Source: an uncultured Eubacteriales bacterium (GTDB lineage Bacteria; Bacillota; Clostridia; Oscillospirales; CAG-382). Taken from it: a stretch of DNA of 64,000 nucleotides. Numbering within the stretch: the stretch's first letter is position 1; each line of letters starts with the position of its first letter. The notes under the pieces are model-generated. The model was not told the DNA's origin and made no database searches. It saw only the letters and a list, made by a program, of their open reading frames with translations. The position numbers and the translations under genes are program-made. The stretch spans positions 62,001-126,000 of the forward strand of contig URVJ01000003.1 in the NCBI GenBank assembly GCA_900551295.1, in the 5' to 3' direction. Shown here piece after piece: positions 17,708-26,928 of the stretch.

Positions 17708-18865
17708 ACTTATTGAAAATGTCATGGTGCTTTCTGACGTTTAAGTTTCTGTCAAGAAAAGCCATGTAAAGACCTTCGGTCATATGCGATTCTTCTATCG
17801 GGTGAAGATCCGCAACGGGAGAGGTGAAAAGTCCCTGCACAATATATCCGACGCCGAGTTTTGAAAAAGTCTCAAGCTCGGATTCAAGGTACGGCAGTCT
17901 CTCATCCTCCGTCGGCGCGCCCCAGCAGCATTCGGTAATAAGAAACGGCTTTCCGAAAGTCTCTATATAATCCATAAGTTCGACAGTCTCGGCTTCAAAC
18001 ACGTCCTTTGGCTTATTATGCTGATTATACGGGTGCAGGCTTATTACGTCAACGGACGGCGCAAGTCTTGTAACATCGCGTATTTTCTTTTCACCGTTGA
18101 AATAGCAGCACTGAGAGCCGACGGTTATTCTTCTGCCGTCAACGGTTCTGAGTACGCGTATCATTTCTTCGAGAAATTCCGAAACCTTCTTGAATGCGCG
18201 GTCGGTTCCGTAAACATTGTTATAAGGCTCGTTTGCAATGTCATGCATGAGTATATCGGCGTTAAACGTCGTTGCGAACAGTTCTTTGTAAAGGTGCTGA
18301 AAATACGACGTGCTCATATACATTTTTGCCGCAAGCTCCGTGGCATTATATGATTTTTCGGGACTGTCGAGTATTTTTTCGCGCATGATTTTCAAATTGA
18401 CATATCGTGTTTCGAGCGATTCGCATTTTGCATCAAAGACGGTGCTTGCGGCAAGCTTTGCGAAGAAATATCGTGCAAGCTCACTTAAAACGCAGTTTTC
18501 GGACGGTTTTGCAAGCCGCGATTCCTTTTTCATAGGCGAAATTATATCGGAGATCTCGCCGCTGCCGCGAAGTCCGCAGACTTTTCCGAAACTCAGATTT
18601 TCAAACACGTTTTTTCATAAGCTTCATACGTAAAATGAAAAAAGTCATGGCAGAAATAATCCTGCGCCGAGTAATATTCGGTATACGCGCCCTTTTCAAA
18701 TATGCAGTAAGATCCTGCCTCGATATAAACAAATTTCCCGTCAACCGACACATATGCCGGAGTTTTGAAAAGCACAAAAAGATTCTTTTCCGGAAGTCCG
18801 TTCTTGCGCAGACAGCGAAAACTCTTGCGGCATTCGTAATTTACGGTTATATCCCTGATTATCAT
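17703..18865 (-). pseudogene. Broken AraC regulator fused to the C-terminal half of a glycoside hydrolase
   Basis: Two frames make one story. From ATG 18865 to about 18605 the frame encodes an AraC-type sensor domain ending in HFTYEAYEK. At a run of six A (minus strand, about 18611-18616) the frame is lost; adding one A, or slipping back one base, continues directly into the downstream frame (VFENLSFGK). That frame runs through the linker and the first AraC helix-turn-helix (LAAKMYMSTSYFQHLYKELF), then switches without the second helix to a TIM-barrel hydrolase tail: HDIANEP (acid/base region), ISLHPYN and FLITECCWG (nucleophile region). The N-terminal half of that hydrolase is missing. A deletion joining two neighbouring genes plus a later homopolymer change explains it best; a homopolymer or assembly error could explain the frameshift. 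Confidence 0.7.
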
Positions 18866-18944
18866 AATAAAAAATTCCGTCCGATACGTTTTTATATTAA
18901 TATAACATTCGATTTCTTCATTGTCAAACGGTTTTGGGCGCACA

Positions 18945-18975
18945 CCCAAAAGAACCGCGCCGAAAAAGCGCGGTT
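18945..18975 (-). terminator. Terminator of the pdaA-deacetylase operon
   Basis: AACCGCGC (18953-18960) pairs with GCGCGGTT (18968-18975); on the minus strand CTTTTGGG follows. A second TTTTGGG/CCCAAAA hairpin (18932-18951) abuts it. Confidence 0.6.
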
Positions 18976-18981
18976 GGTGCA

Positions 18982-19695
18982 TTATTCGAGTTCAGCCGTG
19001 CCGTCGTTAAGTTCCATAAGCTTCGATACGGTTACAAAGCTGTATCCTCTTTCTTTGAGTTCGGGAAGAATTACCTTTAGTGCGTCGGGCGTCGGGCTGC
19101 CTTTTACGTTATAGTCGTGAAACAGAATTATATCTCCGTTCTGAAGATTGCCCAACACCGTATTTACAACGGACGAGACCGGAGGTCTTGACCAGTCGCG
19201 CGTGTCCTGACGCCACGACCACAGCACCGGAGTGCAGTCGTAGCTTTCTATGGTCTTGATAATCCCGTCGTCGAAATATCCTCCGGGAGAACGGAACAGC
19301 CGCGGCGCTTTGCCCGTGATGTCCTCAACTATTTTCTGAGTTTTTTCTATCTCCTCCAAAAGTTCAGACGCGCCTATTACTTTCATTTTCGGGTGTGAAT
19401 AGGTGTGGTTTCCTATCTCGTGTCCCTCGTCAAACTCGCGCTTTACAAGTTCGGGATTTTTTTCGGCGTTCTGCCCTATTACAAAAAACGTAGCCTTTGC
19501 GTCATATTTTTTAAGAATATCGAGTATCTGCGCGGTATATTCCGTATGAGGGCCGTCGTCAAAGGTAAGAGCCACATATTTTCCCGCAGAACGGTTTGCG
19601 GCAAACACGTCGTTTTTTCCTGCGGCGCAGACCGCGCACGAAAGCAAAAGCGTCGCAAAACAAGCATATAAAAGTACAAAAATTCTCTTTTTCAT
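18982..19695 (-). CDS. Secreted polysaccharide deacetylase (NodB domain)
   Basis: 237 residues. A signal peptide (about 1-24, ending VCAAG) is followed by a single NodB domain: motif 1 LTFDDGPH (catalytic Asp pair), motif 2 HTYSHP (metal histidines), motif 3 RSPGGYF and motif 5 ILFHD. All catalytic positions are present, so it likely removes N-acetyl groups from peptidoglycan or another envelope glycan outside the membrane. It starts 19 bp after the pdaA-like gene and is in the same unit. Confidence 0.92.
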   Translation of the reverse strand: MKKRIFVLLYACFATLLLSCAVCAAGKNDVFAANRSAGKYVALTFDDGPHTEYTAQILDILKKYDAKATFFVIGQNAEKNPELVKREFDEGHEIGNHTYSHPKMKVIGASELLEEIEKTQKIVEDITGKAPRLFRSPGGYFDDGIIKTIESYDCTPVLWSWRQDTRDWSRPPVSSVVNTVLGNLQNGDIILFHDYNVKGSPTPDALKVILPELKERGYSFVTVSKLMELNDGTAELE

Positions 19696-19714
19696 ATTAT
19701 CCTACGCTTCTTTC

Positions 19715-20473
19715 TTATCCGAAATCTTCAAGAGAACAAAATTCGTAGCCCTTGGCTTTCATGTCCTTTATAAAGCTTTCGATAATTGCGGCGTTTGTGC
19801 TTGACGTCGGGTGAAACAGTGCGACGCAGCCGTTATGCACGCGTGATTCCACAAGAGAAAGAGCCTTGTCGGGCGGCATTTGTCTGTTTTCGTCCCAGTC
19901 TGCATATGCAAGACTCCAGAAAACCGTCTTATATCCGAGTTTGTTTGCCATTTCCAGATTCAGCTTTGAAAAAGTACCCTCCGGCGGTCTGTAATACTTA
20001 TCCACTTCAAAGCCGCACTTTTCGCGAACGACGTCCTCCAGTCCGCAAAGCTCCGCCTTAAAGGTTTCAAAATCCGTAACTCCGCTCATGTTCCTGTGCG
20101 ACTTTGTATGATTGCATACAAGGTGTCCTTCGTCCTTCATTCTCTTTACAAGTTCCGTATTTTCCTTTGCTATCTGCGGCAGAATAAAAAAGGCTCCGGG
20201 AACGTTCTGCTCTTTCAATACATTCAGTATCTTTTCGACGTTTCCGTTTTCGTATCCTGCGTCAAAAGTAAGATATATTTTCTTTTCATCGGGATTTCCG
20301 AGATATATCGCGCCGTTTTCCTTTGCAAATCCGCTTGCTTCGGGACAGCATTGAGGCTGGACGTTATCCTTTGCAGGCTTGAAATACCAGCCTATGCTTT
20401 CGGATCTTACCCTGTGCGGAACCGAAAAACACAGCGTCAGCAAAAACAGCGCGGCAAGCATCTTTTTTTTCAT
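19715..20473 (-). CDS. pdaA: PdaA-type muramic delta-lactam deacetylase
   Basis: 252 residues. The signal peptide spans about 1-24. The NodB domain carries the PdaA-style first motif LTFDAGYENG in place of TFDDGPH, then HTKSHRNM and YRPPEGTFS. In spore formers PdaA deacetylates muramic acid on the way to the cortex delta-lactam needed for germination, so the gene points to sporulation ability. GAGGAG lies upstream of the ATG. First gene of a two-deacetylase unit. Family fit is strong; sporulation in this organism is inferred. Confidence 0.88.
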   Translation of the reverse strand: MKKKMLAALFLLTLCFSVPHRVRSESIGWYFKPAKDNVQPQCCPEASGFAKENGAIYLGNPDEKKIYLTFDAGYENGNVEKILNVLKEQNVPGAFFILPQIAKENTELVKRMKDEGHLVCNHTKSHRNMSGVTDFETFKAELCGLEDVVREKCGFEVDKYYRPPEGTFSKLNLEMANKLGYKTVFWSLAYADWDENRQMPPDKALSLVESRVHNGCVALFHPTSSTNAAIIESFIKDMKAKGYEFCSLEDFG

Positions 20474-20559
20474 TTTTTCACATCTCCTCGCATTTTTGAT
20501 GCCGTTTTTATTGTCTGCGTTTTACGTGAGCTTTATTATGCCCATTTTTACCTTTATGC

Positions 20560-20680
20560 TGCATAATCATTGTATAAAACCGCATTTATGCACTTTAATA
20601 TTCACTTAAAAAGTGCCTGTTTTTGACGCATATATTGTAAAGAATATAACAATCATAAGATTAATTGCATAAAAAATGTA
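20560..20680 (+). promoter_or_regulatory. Possible ArgR boxes upstream of argG
   Basis: Two segments resemble the ARG box (TGAATAATTATTCA-like): TGCATAATCATTGTATA at 20560-20576 and TGCATAAAAAATGTA at 20666-20680, each about 10 of 14 positions. The second is about 20 bp upstream of the argG -35 box. Weak by sequence; the position supports it. The 20474-20766 gap holds nothing else apart from the argG promoter. Confidence 0.3.
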
Positions 20681-20698
20681 AATTCAAGCCGCAATCTA

Positions 20699-20727
20699 TT
20701 GATTTCGGCAAAAAGCGGTGGTATAAT
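20699..20727 (+). promoter_or_regulatory. Promoter of argG
   Basis: TTGATT (20699-20704), 17-bp spacer ending TGG, TATAAT (20722-20727). Confidence 0.85.
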
Positions 20728-20766
20728 TCAGACAATAAAAAAATTCTTGCAAAAAAGGTGACGAAA

Positions 20767-21993
20767 ATGGATAAGACAAAAATCAAAAAGGTAGTTCTCG
20801 CATATTCCGGAGGACTTGATACATCGATCATTATTCCGTGGCTCAAGGAAAACTACAACAACTGCGAAGTAATCGCCGTTTCCGGAAACGTAGGTCAGGC
20901 GGACGAGCTCGAAGGTCTTGAAGAAAAGGCTCTAAAAACCGGCGCGTCGAAACTCTACGTTGAAGATCTCACCGATGAATTTGTAGACGATTTCATTGTT
21001 CCTACCGTAAAGGCAGGAGCGCTGTACGAAAAATATATGCTCGGCACAAGTTTCGCACGTCCCGTAATCGCAAAGCGTCTTGTTGAAATTGCTCTCAAAG
21101 AGGGCGCGGACGCGATCTGCCACGGCTGCACGGGCAAAGGCAACGACCAGGTTCGTTTTGAGCTTGCGGTAAAGGCTCTCGCACCCGATATGCCGATCAT
21201 CGCACCCTGGCGTGAGTGGAACATAAAGAGCCGTGAGGAAGAAATCGAATATGCCGAGGCTCACAACGTTCCCCTTAAAATAAATCGTGAAACCAACTAT
21301 TCAAAGGACAAGAATCTCTGGCATCTCTCGCACGAAGGTCTTGATCTCGAGGACACGGGAAACGAACCCAAGTACGAAGAAAAGGGATTTCTTGAAATGG
21401 GCGTATCTCCCATCGACGCTCCCGACAAGCCCACCTACATAACTCTCGATTTTGAAAAAGGCGTTCCCGTTGCATTCAACGACAAGAAGATGAGCGCAAA
21501 GGAAATAGTTCTCGCACTCAACAAGGTCGGCGGTGAAAACGGAATCGGACTTCTCGACATAGTTGAAAACCGTCTTGTAGGCATGAAGTGCCGCGGCGTA
21601 TACGAAACTCCCGGCGGAGCTATTCTGTATGCGGCTCACGAATACCTCGAAACGCTCACGCTTGACAAGATGACCGCCCACAAAAAAGAAGAGCTTGCAA
21701 TTACATTCGCGGAACTCGTATACAACGGTCAGTGGTTCTCGCCTTTGCGCGAAGCTCTGAGTGCCTTTGTCGACAAGACTCAGGAAACCGTAACGGGTAA
21801 AGTTAAGCTCAAGCTCTACAAGGGCAACATCATAAAAGCAGGCGCATGGAGCGACTACACGCTGTATTCCGAAGAAGTCGCAACTTTCGGCGAGGATCAC
21901 GTTTACAACCAGGCAGACGCTACGGGCTTTATCAACCTCTACGGACTTCCCACAACGGTTCGCGCACGCGCTCAGAAAAACTGGAAAAAGTAA
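20767..21993 (+). CDS. argG: Argininosuccinate synthase
   Basis: 408 residues. It joins citrulline and aspartate using ATP to give argininosuccinate. The ATP pyrophosphatase loop AYSGGLDTS lies at about residues 12-20; HGCTGKGNDQVRFE and the later APWREW are family marks. The start at 20767 is set by AAGGTGA seven bases upstream and by the promoter, which excludes an in-frame codon 34 triplets earlier. It is separated from argH by a hairpin-rich spacer (22015-22246). Confidence 0.96.
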   Translation: MDKTKIKKVVLAYSGGLDTSIIIPWLKENYNNCEVIAVSGNVGQADELEGLEEKALKTGASKLYVEDLTDEFVDDFIVPTVKAGALYEKYMLGTSFARPVIAKRLVEIALKEGADAICHGCTGKGNDQVRFELAVKALAPDMPIIAPWREWNIKSREEEIEYAEAHNVPLKINRETNYSKDKNLWHLSHEGLDLEDTGNEPKYEEKGFLEMGVSPIDAPDKPTYITLDFEKGVPVAFNDKKMSAKEIVLALNKVGGENGIGLLDIVENRLVGMKCRGVYETPGGAILYAAHEYLETLTLDKMTAHKKEELAITFAELVYNGQWFSPLREALSAFVDKTQETVTGKVKLKLYKGNIIKAGAWSDYTLYSEEVATFGEDHVYNQADATGFINLYGLPTTVRARAQKNWKK

Positions 21994-22014
21994 CTGATAC
22001 AAAAATACATATCG

Positions 22015-22246
22015 GGGCAAGCATAAACTTGCCCTCATGCTGTTTCAAAAGTGTATAAAACTTTTCGGGCAAAGCCCGATTTTGGCAAAAATTGAAAAAC
22101 TCCGGGGACACGCGCCGCGGATTTTTCTCCGATAGATTCGCGAGTGTCGAAAACGTCAGTTTTTGGCATGAGGCGCGAGCGCACGAATCTGTTTCGTGCC
22201 GTAAACGAAGTTTGCGGCACGCTCAGGGCAAGCATAAACTTGCCCT
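22015..22246. repeat. Hairpin cluster bounded by identical 21-base repeats
   Basis: The gap 21994-22310 between argG and argH holds the same 21-base sequence twice (22015-22035 and 22226-22246), each able to fold as GGGCAAG-cataaa-CTTGCCC. Between them lie CGGGC-AAA-GCCCG (22066-22078), GCACGAA/TTCGTGC (about 22182-22200) and GCCGTAAAC/GTTTGCGGC (about 22199-22219), plus GATTCG/CGAATC. No credible gene. It could be a repeat element, a structured RNA or a processing site between argG and argH. Confidence 0.7.
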
Positions 22247-22310
22247 GAATTTAATTATTGACATCGCTCAATTTGACACCGCATAACAAATGAAAGGTTA
22301 GCTGAAAAAT

Positions 22311-23684
22311 ATGAAAATGTGGCAGGGACGGTTCAAAAAGGAAGAGGACGAAAGCGTAAACGACTTCAACTCCTCCATCTCCTTTGACAGCCGTATGTAC
22401 AAAGAGGACATCACGGGAAGCATAGCGCACGCAAGAATGCTCGGAAACACGGGTATTATCGACAAGGACGAAAGCTTAAAAATAATCGACGGTCTGAAAG
22501 GTATTCTCTCGGACATAGAGAGCGGAAAGCTTGAGTTCGATCCCAAGGCGGAGGACATTCATATGTTCGTCGAACAAGTGCTTACGGAACGCATAGGCGA
22601 CGCCGGAAAGCGGCTTCACACCTCGCGCAGCAGAAACGATCAGGTTGCTCTCGACACAAGAATGTATCTTCTCGGTCAGATAGACGAGGTAACTGCGCTT
22701 ATAAAAAATCTATCCCACGTCATAATCGAAAAGGCAAAATCAAACATCTCGACGGTCATGCCCGGATACACTCATCTTCAGCGCGCTCAGCCGGTCACTC
22801 TCGCACACCAGCTTCTTGCGTATGCACAGATGTTAAAGCGCGACGTGCAGCGCCTTTGCGACTGCCGCGAAAGAACAAATATAATGCCTCTCGGCTCCTG
22901 CGCTCTTGCAGGCACCACCTACCCTATCGACAGGCTTTCGGTCGCGGACGAACTCGGATTTTCCGGCGTTACGCAGAACAGCATAGACGGAGTTTCAGAC
23001 AGGGATTTCGTGCTTGAACTCGCATTCTGCCTGTCGGCTGTCATGATGCACCTTTCAAGATTTTCCGAAGAAGTAATACTCTGGTGCAGCAGCGAATTCG
23101 GATTTATGGAGCTTGACGACGCATTCGCAACAGGTTCGTCAATAATGCCGCAGAAGAAAAACCCGGACATTGCCGAGCTTGTACGCGGCAAGACCGGACG
23201 CGTTTACGGATCTCTCATGACTCTGCTCACCGTTATGAAGGGACTTCCTCTTGCCTACAACAAGGATATGCAGGAGGACAAGGAAGCTGTATTCGACGCT
23301 CTCGACAACACAAAGCTCTGTCTTGAAATATTCACAAAAATGCTCGACACCGCCTCGTTCCGCACCGAAAAGCTCCGCGCCGCGGCAGGATTCGGATTTA
23401 TAAACGCGACGGACTGTGCGGATTATCTTGTCAAAAAGGGTATGCCGTTCAGACAGGCTTACAAGATCGTCGGCGAGCTGGTTGCGGTATGCATCGAAAA
23501 GAACACGACGTTTGAAAAGCTGCCTCTCGAAGAATACAGGAAAGTATCCGACGTATTTGACGGCGGAGTATATGCGGCAGTCGACCTTGACGCCTGCGTA
23601 AACGGCAGAAGCGTTATCGGAGGACCTGCGGAAAGCGCGGTAAAGGCACAGATAGCGGAACTCGAAAGCTTTTTCAATGATTAA
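22311..23684 (+). CDS. argH: Argininosuccinate lyase
   Basis: 457 residues. It splits argininosuccinate into arginine and fumarate. Superfamily signature GSSIMPQKKNPD is present, with TSRSRNDQVALD for substrate binding and the N-terminal WQGRFKKEEDESV typical of ArgH. Length is normal. First gene of argHCJBDF; a weak TTGACA-like promoter lies at 22258, and AAAGG lies somewhat far from the ATG. Confidence 0.96.
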   Translation: MKMWQGRFKKEEDESVNDFNSSISFDSRMYKEDITGSIAHARMLGNTGIIDKDESLKIIDGLKGILSDIESGKLEFDPKAEDIHMFVEQVLTERIGDAGKRLHTSRSRNDQVALDTRMYLLGQIDEVTALIKNLSHVIIEKAKSNISTVMPGYTHLQRAQPVTLAHQLLAYAQMLKRDVQRLCDCRERTNIMPLGSCALAGTTYPIDRLSVADELGFSGVTQNSIDGVSDRDFVLELAFCLSAVMMHLSRFSEEVILWCSSEFGFMELDDAFATGSSIMPQKKNPDIAELVRGKTGRVYGSLMTLLTVMKGLPLAYNKDMQEDKEAVFDALDNTKLCLEIFTKMLDTASFRTEKLRAAAGFGFINATDCADYLVKKGMPFRQAYKIVGELVAVCIEKNTTFEKLPLEEYRKVSDVFDGGVYAAVDLDACVNGRSVIGGPAESAVKAQIAELESFFND

Positions 23685-23697
23685 GGAGGACGGTTTT

Positions 23698-24741
23698 ATG
23701 AGCGGCACAAAGAAAATTAACGCCGGTATAATCGGTGCAACGGGATATGCGGGCTGCGAACTTTTCAGACTGCTTACCTGTCACAAAAACGTAAACATAA
23801 GCGCGGTATCCTCTTCAAGCTTTGAGGGAAAACAGCTTTCCGAAATATATCCGGCTCTCTCAGGCAAAGGCGACATGGTTCTCTGCGGCATGGACGAGGT
23901 TATAGAAAAATCCGACGTCATCTTTGCGGCTCTTCCGCACGGGCTTTCGGAACCTCTTGCCGAAAAATGCATATCGGCAGGCAAAGTGCTTATAGATCTC
24001 GGCGCGGATTTCAGACTTTACGACAAAGACGACTACAAAAAGTGGTACGGACTTGATTTCAAATATCCGTCCTTACACAAAAAAGCGCTCTACTGTCTGC
24101 CCGAAATTAACAGGGACAAAATCAAAAGCGTAGATATAATCGCAAATCCCGGCTGCTATCCGACAAGCATTGCTCTCGGACTTATGCCGGCGCTCAAAAA
24201 CGATCTTTGCTTTACGGACGGCATTATAATAGACTCAAAGAGCGGCGTTACGGGCGCAGGACGTTCTCTCACCCAGAATACGCACTATCCCGACACAAAC
24301 GAGGCTTTCTCGGCTTATAAGGCAGGTCTTCACAGACATACTCCCGAAATCGAACAGACATTGAGTATTCTTTCGGGCAAGGAAATAAACGTCACCTTTG
24401 TTCCTCATCTGCTGCCGGTAAACCGAGGCATTCTCTCGACAATATACATAAAGACAAACAGAAATTTTGACGAAATATACAACTGCTACAAGGACGCTTA
24501 CAAAGACGAAAAATTCGTGCGCGTAATGCCGCAGAACTCATATGCAAACATCAAAAACGTAAGAATGTCAAACTACTGCGACATATCTCTGCATTTTGAC
24601 GCGCACACATCTACGCTTATAATCACAAGCGCGATAGACAACATGGTTAAAGGCGCTGCCGGACAGGCAATACAGAACATGAACATACGCTTCGGCTTTG
24701 ACGAGGACGAGGCTCTGACCATGCTTGCGCCATCTTTCTGA
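23698..24741 (+). CDS. argC: N-acetyl-gamma-glutamyl-phosphate reductase
   Basis: 347 residues. NADPH-dependent reduction of N-acetylglutamyl phosphate to the semialdehyde. The nucleotide-binding IIGATGYAG is at the N terminus, the catalytic cysteine is in ANPGCYPTS, and HRHTPEIEQ follows. The start at 23698 follows AAGGAGGA by eight bases; an in-frame codon seven triplets earlier would overlap argH. The spacing to argH is 13 bp. Confidence 0.95.
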   Translation: MSGTKKINAGIIGATGYAGCELFRLLTCHKNVNISAVSSSSFEGKQLSEIYPALSGKGDMVLCGMDEVIEKSDVIFAALPHGLSEPLAEKCISAGKVLIDLGADFRLYDKDDYKKWYGLDFKYPSLHKKALYCLPEINRDKIKSVDIIANPGCYPTSIALGLMPALKNDLCFTDGIIIDSKSGVTGAGRSLTQNTHYPDTNEAFSAYKAGLHRHTPEIEQTLSILSGKEINVTFVPHLLPVNRGILSTIYIKTNRNFDEIYNCYKDAYKDEKFVRVMPQNSYANIKNVRMSNYCDISLHFDAHTSTLIITSAIDNMVKGAAGQAIQNMNIRFGFDEDEALTMLAPSF

Positions 24742-24758
24742 CAAACGGGGTGAATAAT

Positions 24759-25997
24759 ATGAACGAAACAAAGATAAAACGCGCCGAGGGCGGTATTACA
24801 TATCCTCTGGGCTTTAAGGCTTCGGGTATACACTGCGGACTTCGCAAAAACAAGAACAAAAAAGATCTTGCTCTCATACTTTCCGATACCGAGTGCGACG
24901 CCGCCGCAATCTATACAACAAACAAGGTGTACGGCGCACCCATAAAGGTGACAAGATTGCACCTTGAAAACGGAAAAGCGCGCGCCGTCATATGCAACAG
25001 CGGAAACGCCAACACCTGCAATCCCGACGGCGTTGAAAAGGCAGAGACCATGTGCAAGGCTCTTTCAGAAAAGCTCGGAATCGACGAAAACGACGTCGTT
25101 GTAGCCTCCACCGGCGTAATAGGTCAGACGCTTGACGTACAGCCCATAATAAACGGCATACCGACGCTTATTTCGGAGCTTGACAGCTCACCGGAGGCAG
25201 GATACTGCGCCGCAGCCGCAATAATGACCACCGACACAAGGCTTAAACAGATCGCCGCCGAGATCACGCTTTCGGGAAAGACTGTAAAAATAGGCGGAAT
25301 GGCAAAAGGTTCCGGCATGATAAGTCCCAACATGGCGACAATGCTCTGCTTTATAACGACAGACGCCGACATTGATTACACGGTGCTGCGTCCTCTGCTC
25401 AAAGAGGTTGCCGACAAGACCTTTAACATGATAAGCGTAGACGGCGACACAAGCACCAACGACACACTCTGCGTCCTCGCGTCCGGAAAAGCCGGGAACG
25501 CACGCATAACACAGCAGAACGGAGAGGATTACGAAAGCTTTAAGGCAGGTCTTGAGTACGTATGCAAATATCTTGCGCGCAAAATGGCTGCCGACGGAGA
25601 GGGTGCGACAAAGCTGCTCGAATGTAAGATACGCGGCTGCTCGGATTATCAGAAAGCGCGCGTGCTTGCAAAATCCGTTATAAATTCTCCGCTTGTAAAA
25701 ACGGCTATGTTCGGTTCCGACGCAAACTGGGGACGAGTGCTCTGCGCTCTCGGATATGCCGGAGTTGAATTCGATCCCGAAAAGGTTGAAGTAAACTTTA
25801 TATCGAATTCCGGCGAAATAAACGTCTGCAAAAACGGCGGAAACGTAAACTTCGACGAGGACAAGGCAAAAACCGTTCTCAGCGCAGACGCGGTTACAAT
25901 CGACGTTGATATGCACGAGGGCGACAGCACCGCAACGGCATTCGGCTGCGATTTAAGCTACGAATATGTGCGCATAAACGGCGACTACCGCTCATAA
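24759..25997 (+). CDS. argJ: Bifunctional ornithine acetyltransferase / N-acetylglutamate synthase
   Basis: 412 residues. It recycles the acetyl group from acetylornithine to glutamate. The self-cleavage site is visible in GSGMISPNMATML (cut before the Thr of ATM), and AMFGSDANWGR lies in the second half. The ATG at 24759 is chosen because GGGGTG ends six bases upstream; the GTG at 24750 is part of that ribosome site. It lies 17 bp after argC. Whether it is bifunctional or acetyltransferase only cannot be told from sequence, but no separate argA is in the window. Confidence 0.94.
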   Translation: MNETKIKRAEGGITYPLGFKASGIHCGLRKNKNKKDLALILSDTECDAAAIYTTNKVYGAPIKVTRLHLENGKARAVICNSGNANTCNPDGVEKAETMCKALSEKLGIDENDVVVASTGVIGQTLDVQPIINGIPTLISELDSSPEAGYCAAAAIMTTDTRLKQIAAEITLSGKTVKIGGMAKGSGMISPNMATMLCFITTDADIDYTVLRPLLKEVADKTFNMISVDGDTSTNDTLCVLASGKAGNARITQQNGEDYESFKAGLEYVCKYLARKMAADGEGATKLLECKIRGCSDYQKARVLAKSVINSPLVKTAMFGSDANWGRVLCALGYAGVEFDPEKVEVNFISNSGEINVCKNGGNVNFDEDKAKTVLSADAVTIDVDMHEGDSTATAFGCDLSYEYVRINGDYRS

Positions 25998-26025
25998 ATT
26001 ATTTTTTGCGAAAGGCAGCACTTCT

Positions 26026-26895
26026 ATGTTTATCTCAAATATCGACAAGGCAAAGGTACTTATCCAGGCTCTGCCTTACATACAGGAATACTACGGAAAG
26101 ACCGTCGTTGTAAAGTACGGCGGAAACGCAATGACGAACGACGGTTTAAAGCAGGCGGTAATATCCGACCTTGTGCTGCTTAAGCTCGTCGGAATAAACG
26201 TCGTTCTTGTACACGGCGGCGGGCCCGAAATATCGTCAATGCTTGACAGGCTCGGCGTTGAAACCAAGTTTATAAACGGTCTGAGATACACCTCTGACGA
26301 GGCGGTTGAAGTCGTACAGATGGTGCTTGCCGGAAAGACAAACAAGGATCTTGTAAACAAGATAAACGCAATCGGCGGCAGCGCCGTCGGTCTTTCGGGC
26401 ATAGACGGAGGTCTTATAAAGGCTAAAAAGCTGTCCGACGGCATAAACGATTTCGGAAACGTCGGAGAAATAGTCGAAGTCAACACAAAGATCGTGACCG
26501 ACAACATAAAGAACGGATTTATTCCCGTAATCGCAACGGTTGCGACGGGCTGCGACGGAGAAAGTCCCGTATACAACATAAACGCAGACACTGCGGCTGC
26601 CGAAATTGCAATAGCTCTCGGCGCGGAAAAGCTTATTCTGCTTACCGACATAAAGGGACTTATGAGAGACGTAAAGGACGAGGACTCGCTTATATCCGTC
26701 GTAAAGCTCTCGGAAATAGAAACGCTGAAAGCCGAAGGCATAATCAAGGGCGGCATGATTCCCAAAGTTGACTGCTGCGCTCAAACCGTAAAAAACGGCG
26801 TAAAGCGCGCCCACATAATCGACGGCAGGCTGCTTCACTCAATACTCATAGAAATGCTTTCCGATGAAGGTATCGGAACAATGTTTACCGAATAA
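26026..26895 (+). CDS. argB: Acetylglutamate kinase
   Basis: 289 residues. It phosphorylates N-acetylglutamate, the usual control step. VVKYGGNAM and LVHGGGPEIS form the substrate and nucleotide site, and IKGGMIPKV with a C-terminal catalytic lysine segment is intact. Longer than the minimal 258-residue E. coli type and with an N-terminal helix (DKAKVLIQALPYIQEYYG), as in arginine-inhibited hexameric forms, so feedback inhibition by arginine is likely. Confidence 0.95.
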   Translation: MFISNIDKAKVLIQALPYIQEYYGKTVVVKYGGNAMTNDGLKQAVISDLVLLKLVGINVVLVHGGGPEISSMLDRLGVETKFINGLRYTSDEAVEVVQMVLAGKTNKDLVNKINAIGGSAVGLSGIDGGLIKAKKLSDGINDFGNVGEIVEVNTKIVTDNIKNGFIPVIATVATGCDGESPVYNINADTAAAEIAIALGAEKLILLTDIKGLMRDVKDEDSLISVVKLSEIETLKAEGIIKGGMIPKVDCCAQTVKNGVKRAHIIDGRLLHSILIEMLSDEGIGTMFTE

Positions 26896-26928
26896 AACAA
26901 ACTTACATTATTTAAAGAGAAATTAAAG

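Noticed and set aside
18605..18620. Programmed -1 frameshift at the A6 run in the AraC/GH gene
   Set aside because: The phase does not place AAA AAC in the zero frame as needed for simultaneous slippage, and the downstream hydrolase half is itself truncated; decay or a homopolymer error is simpler.
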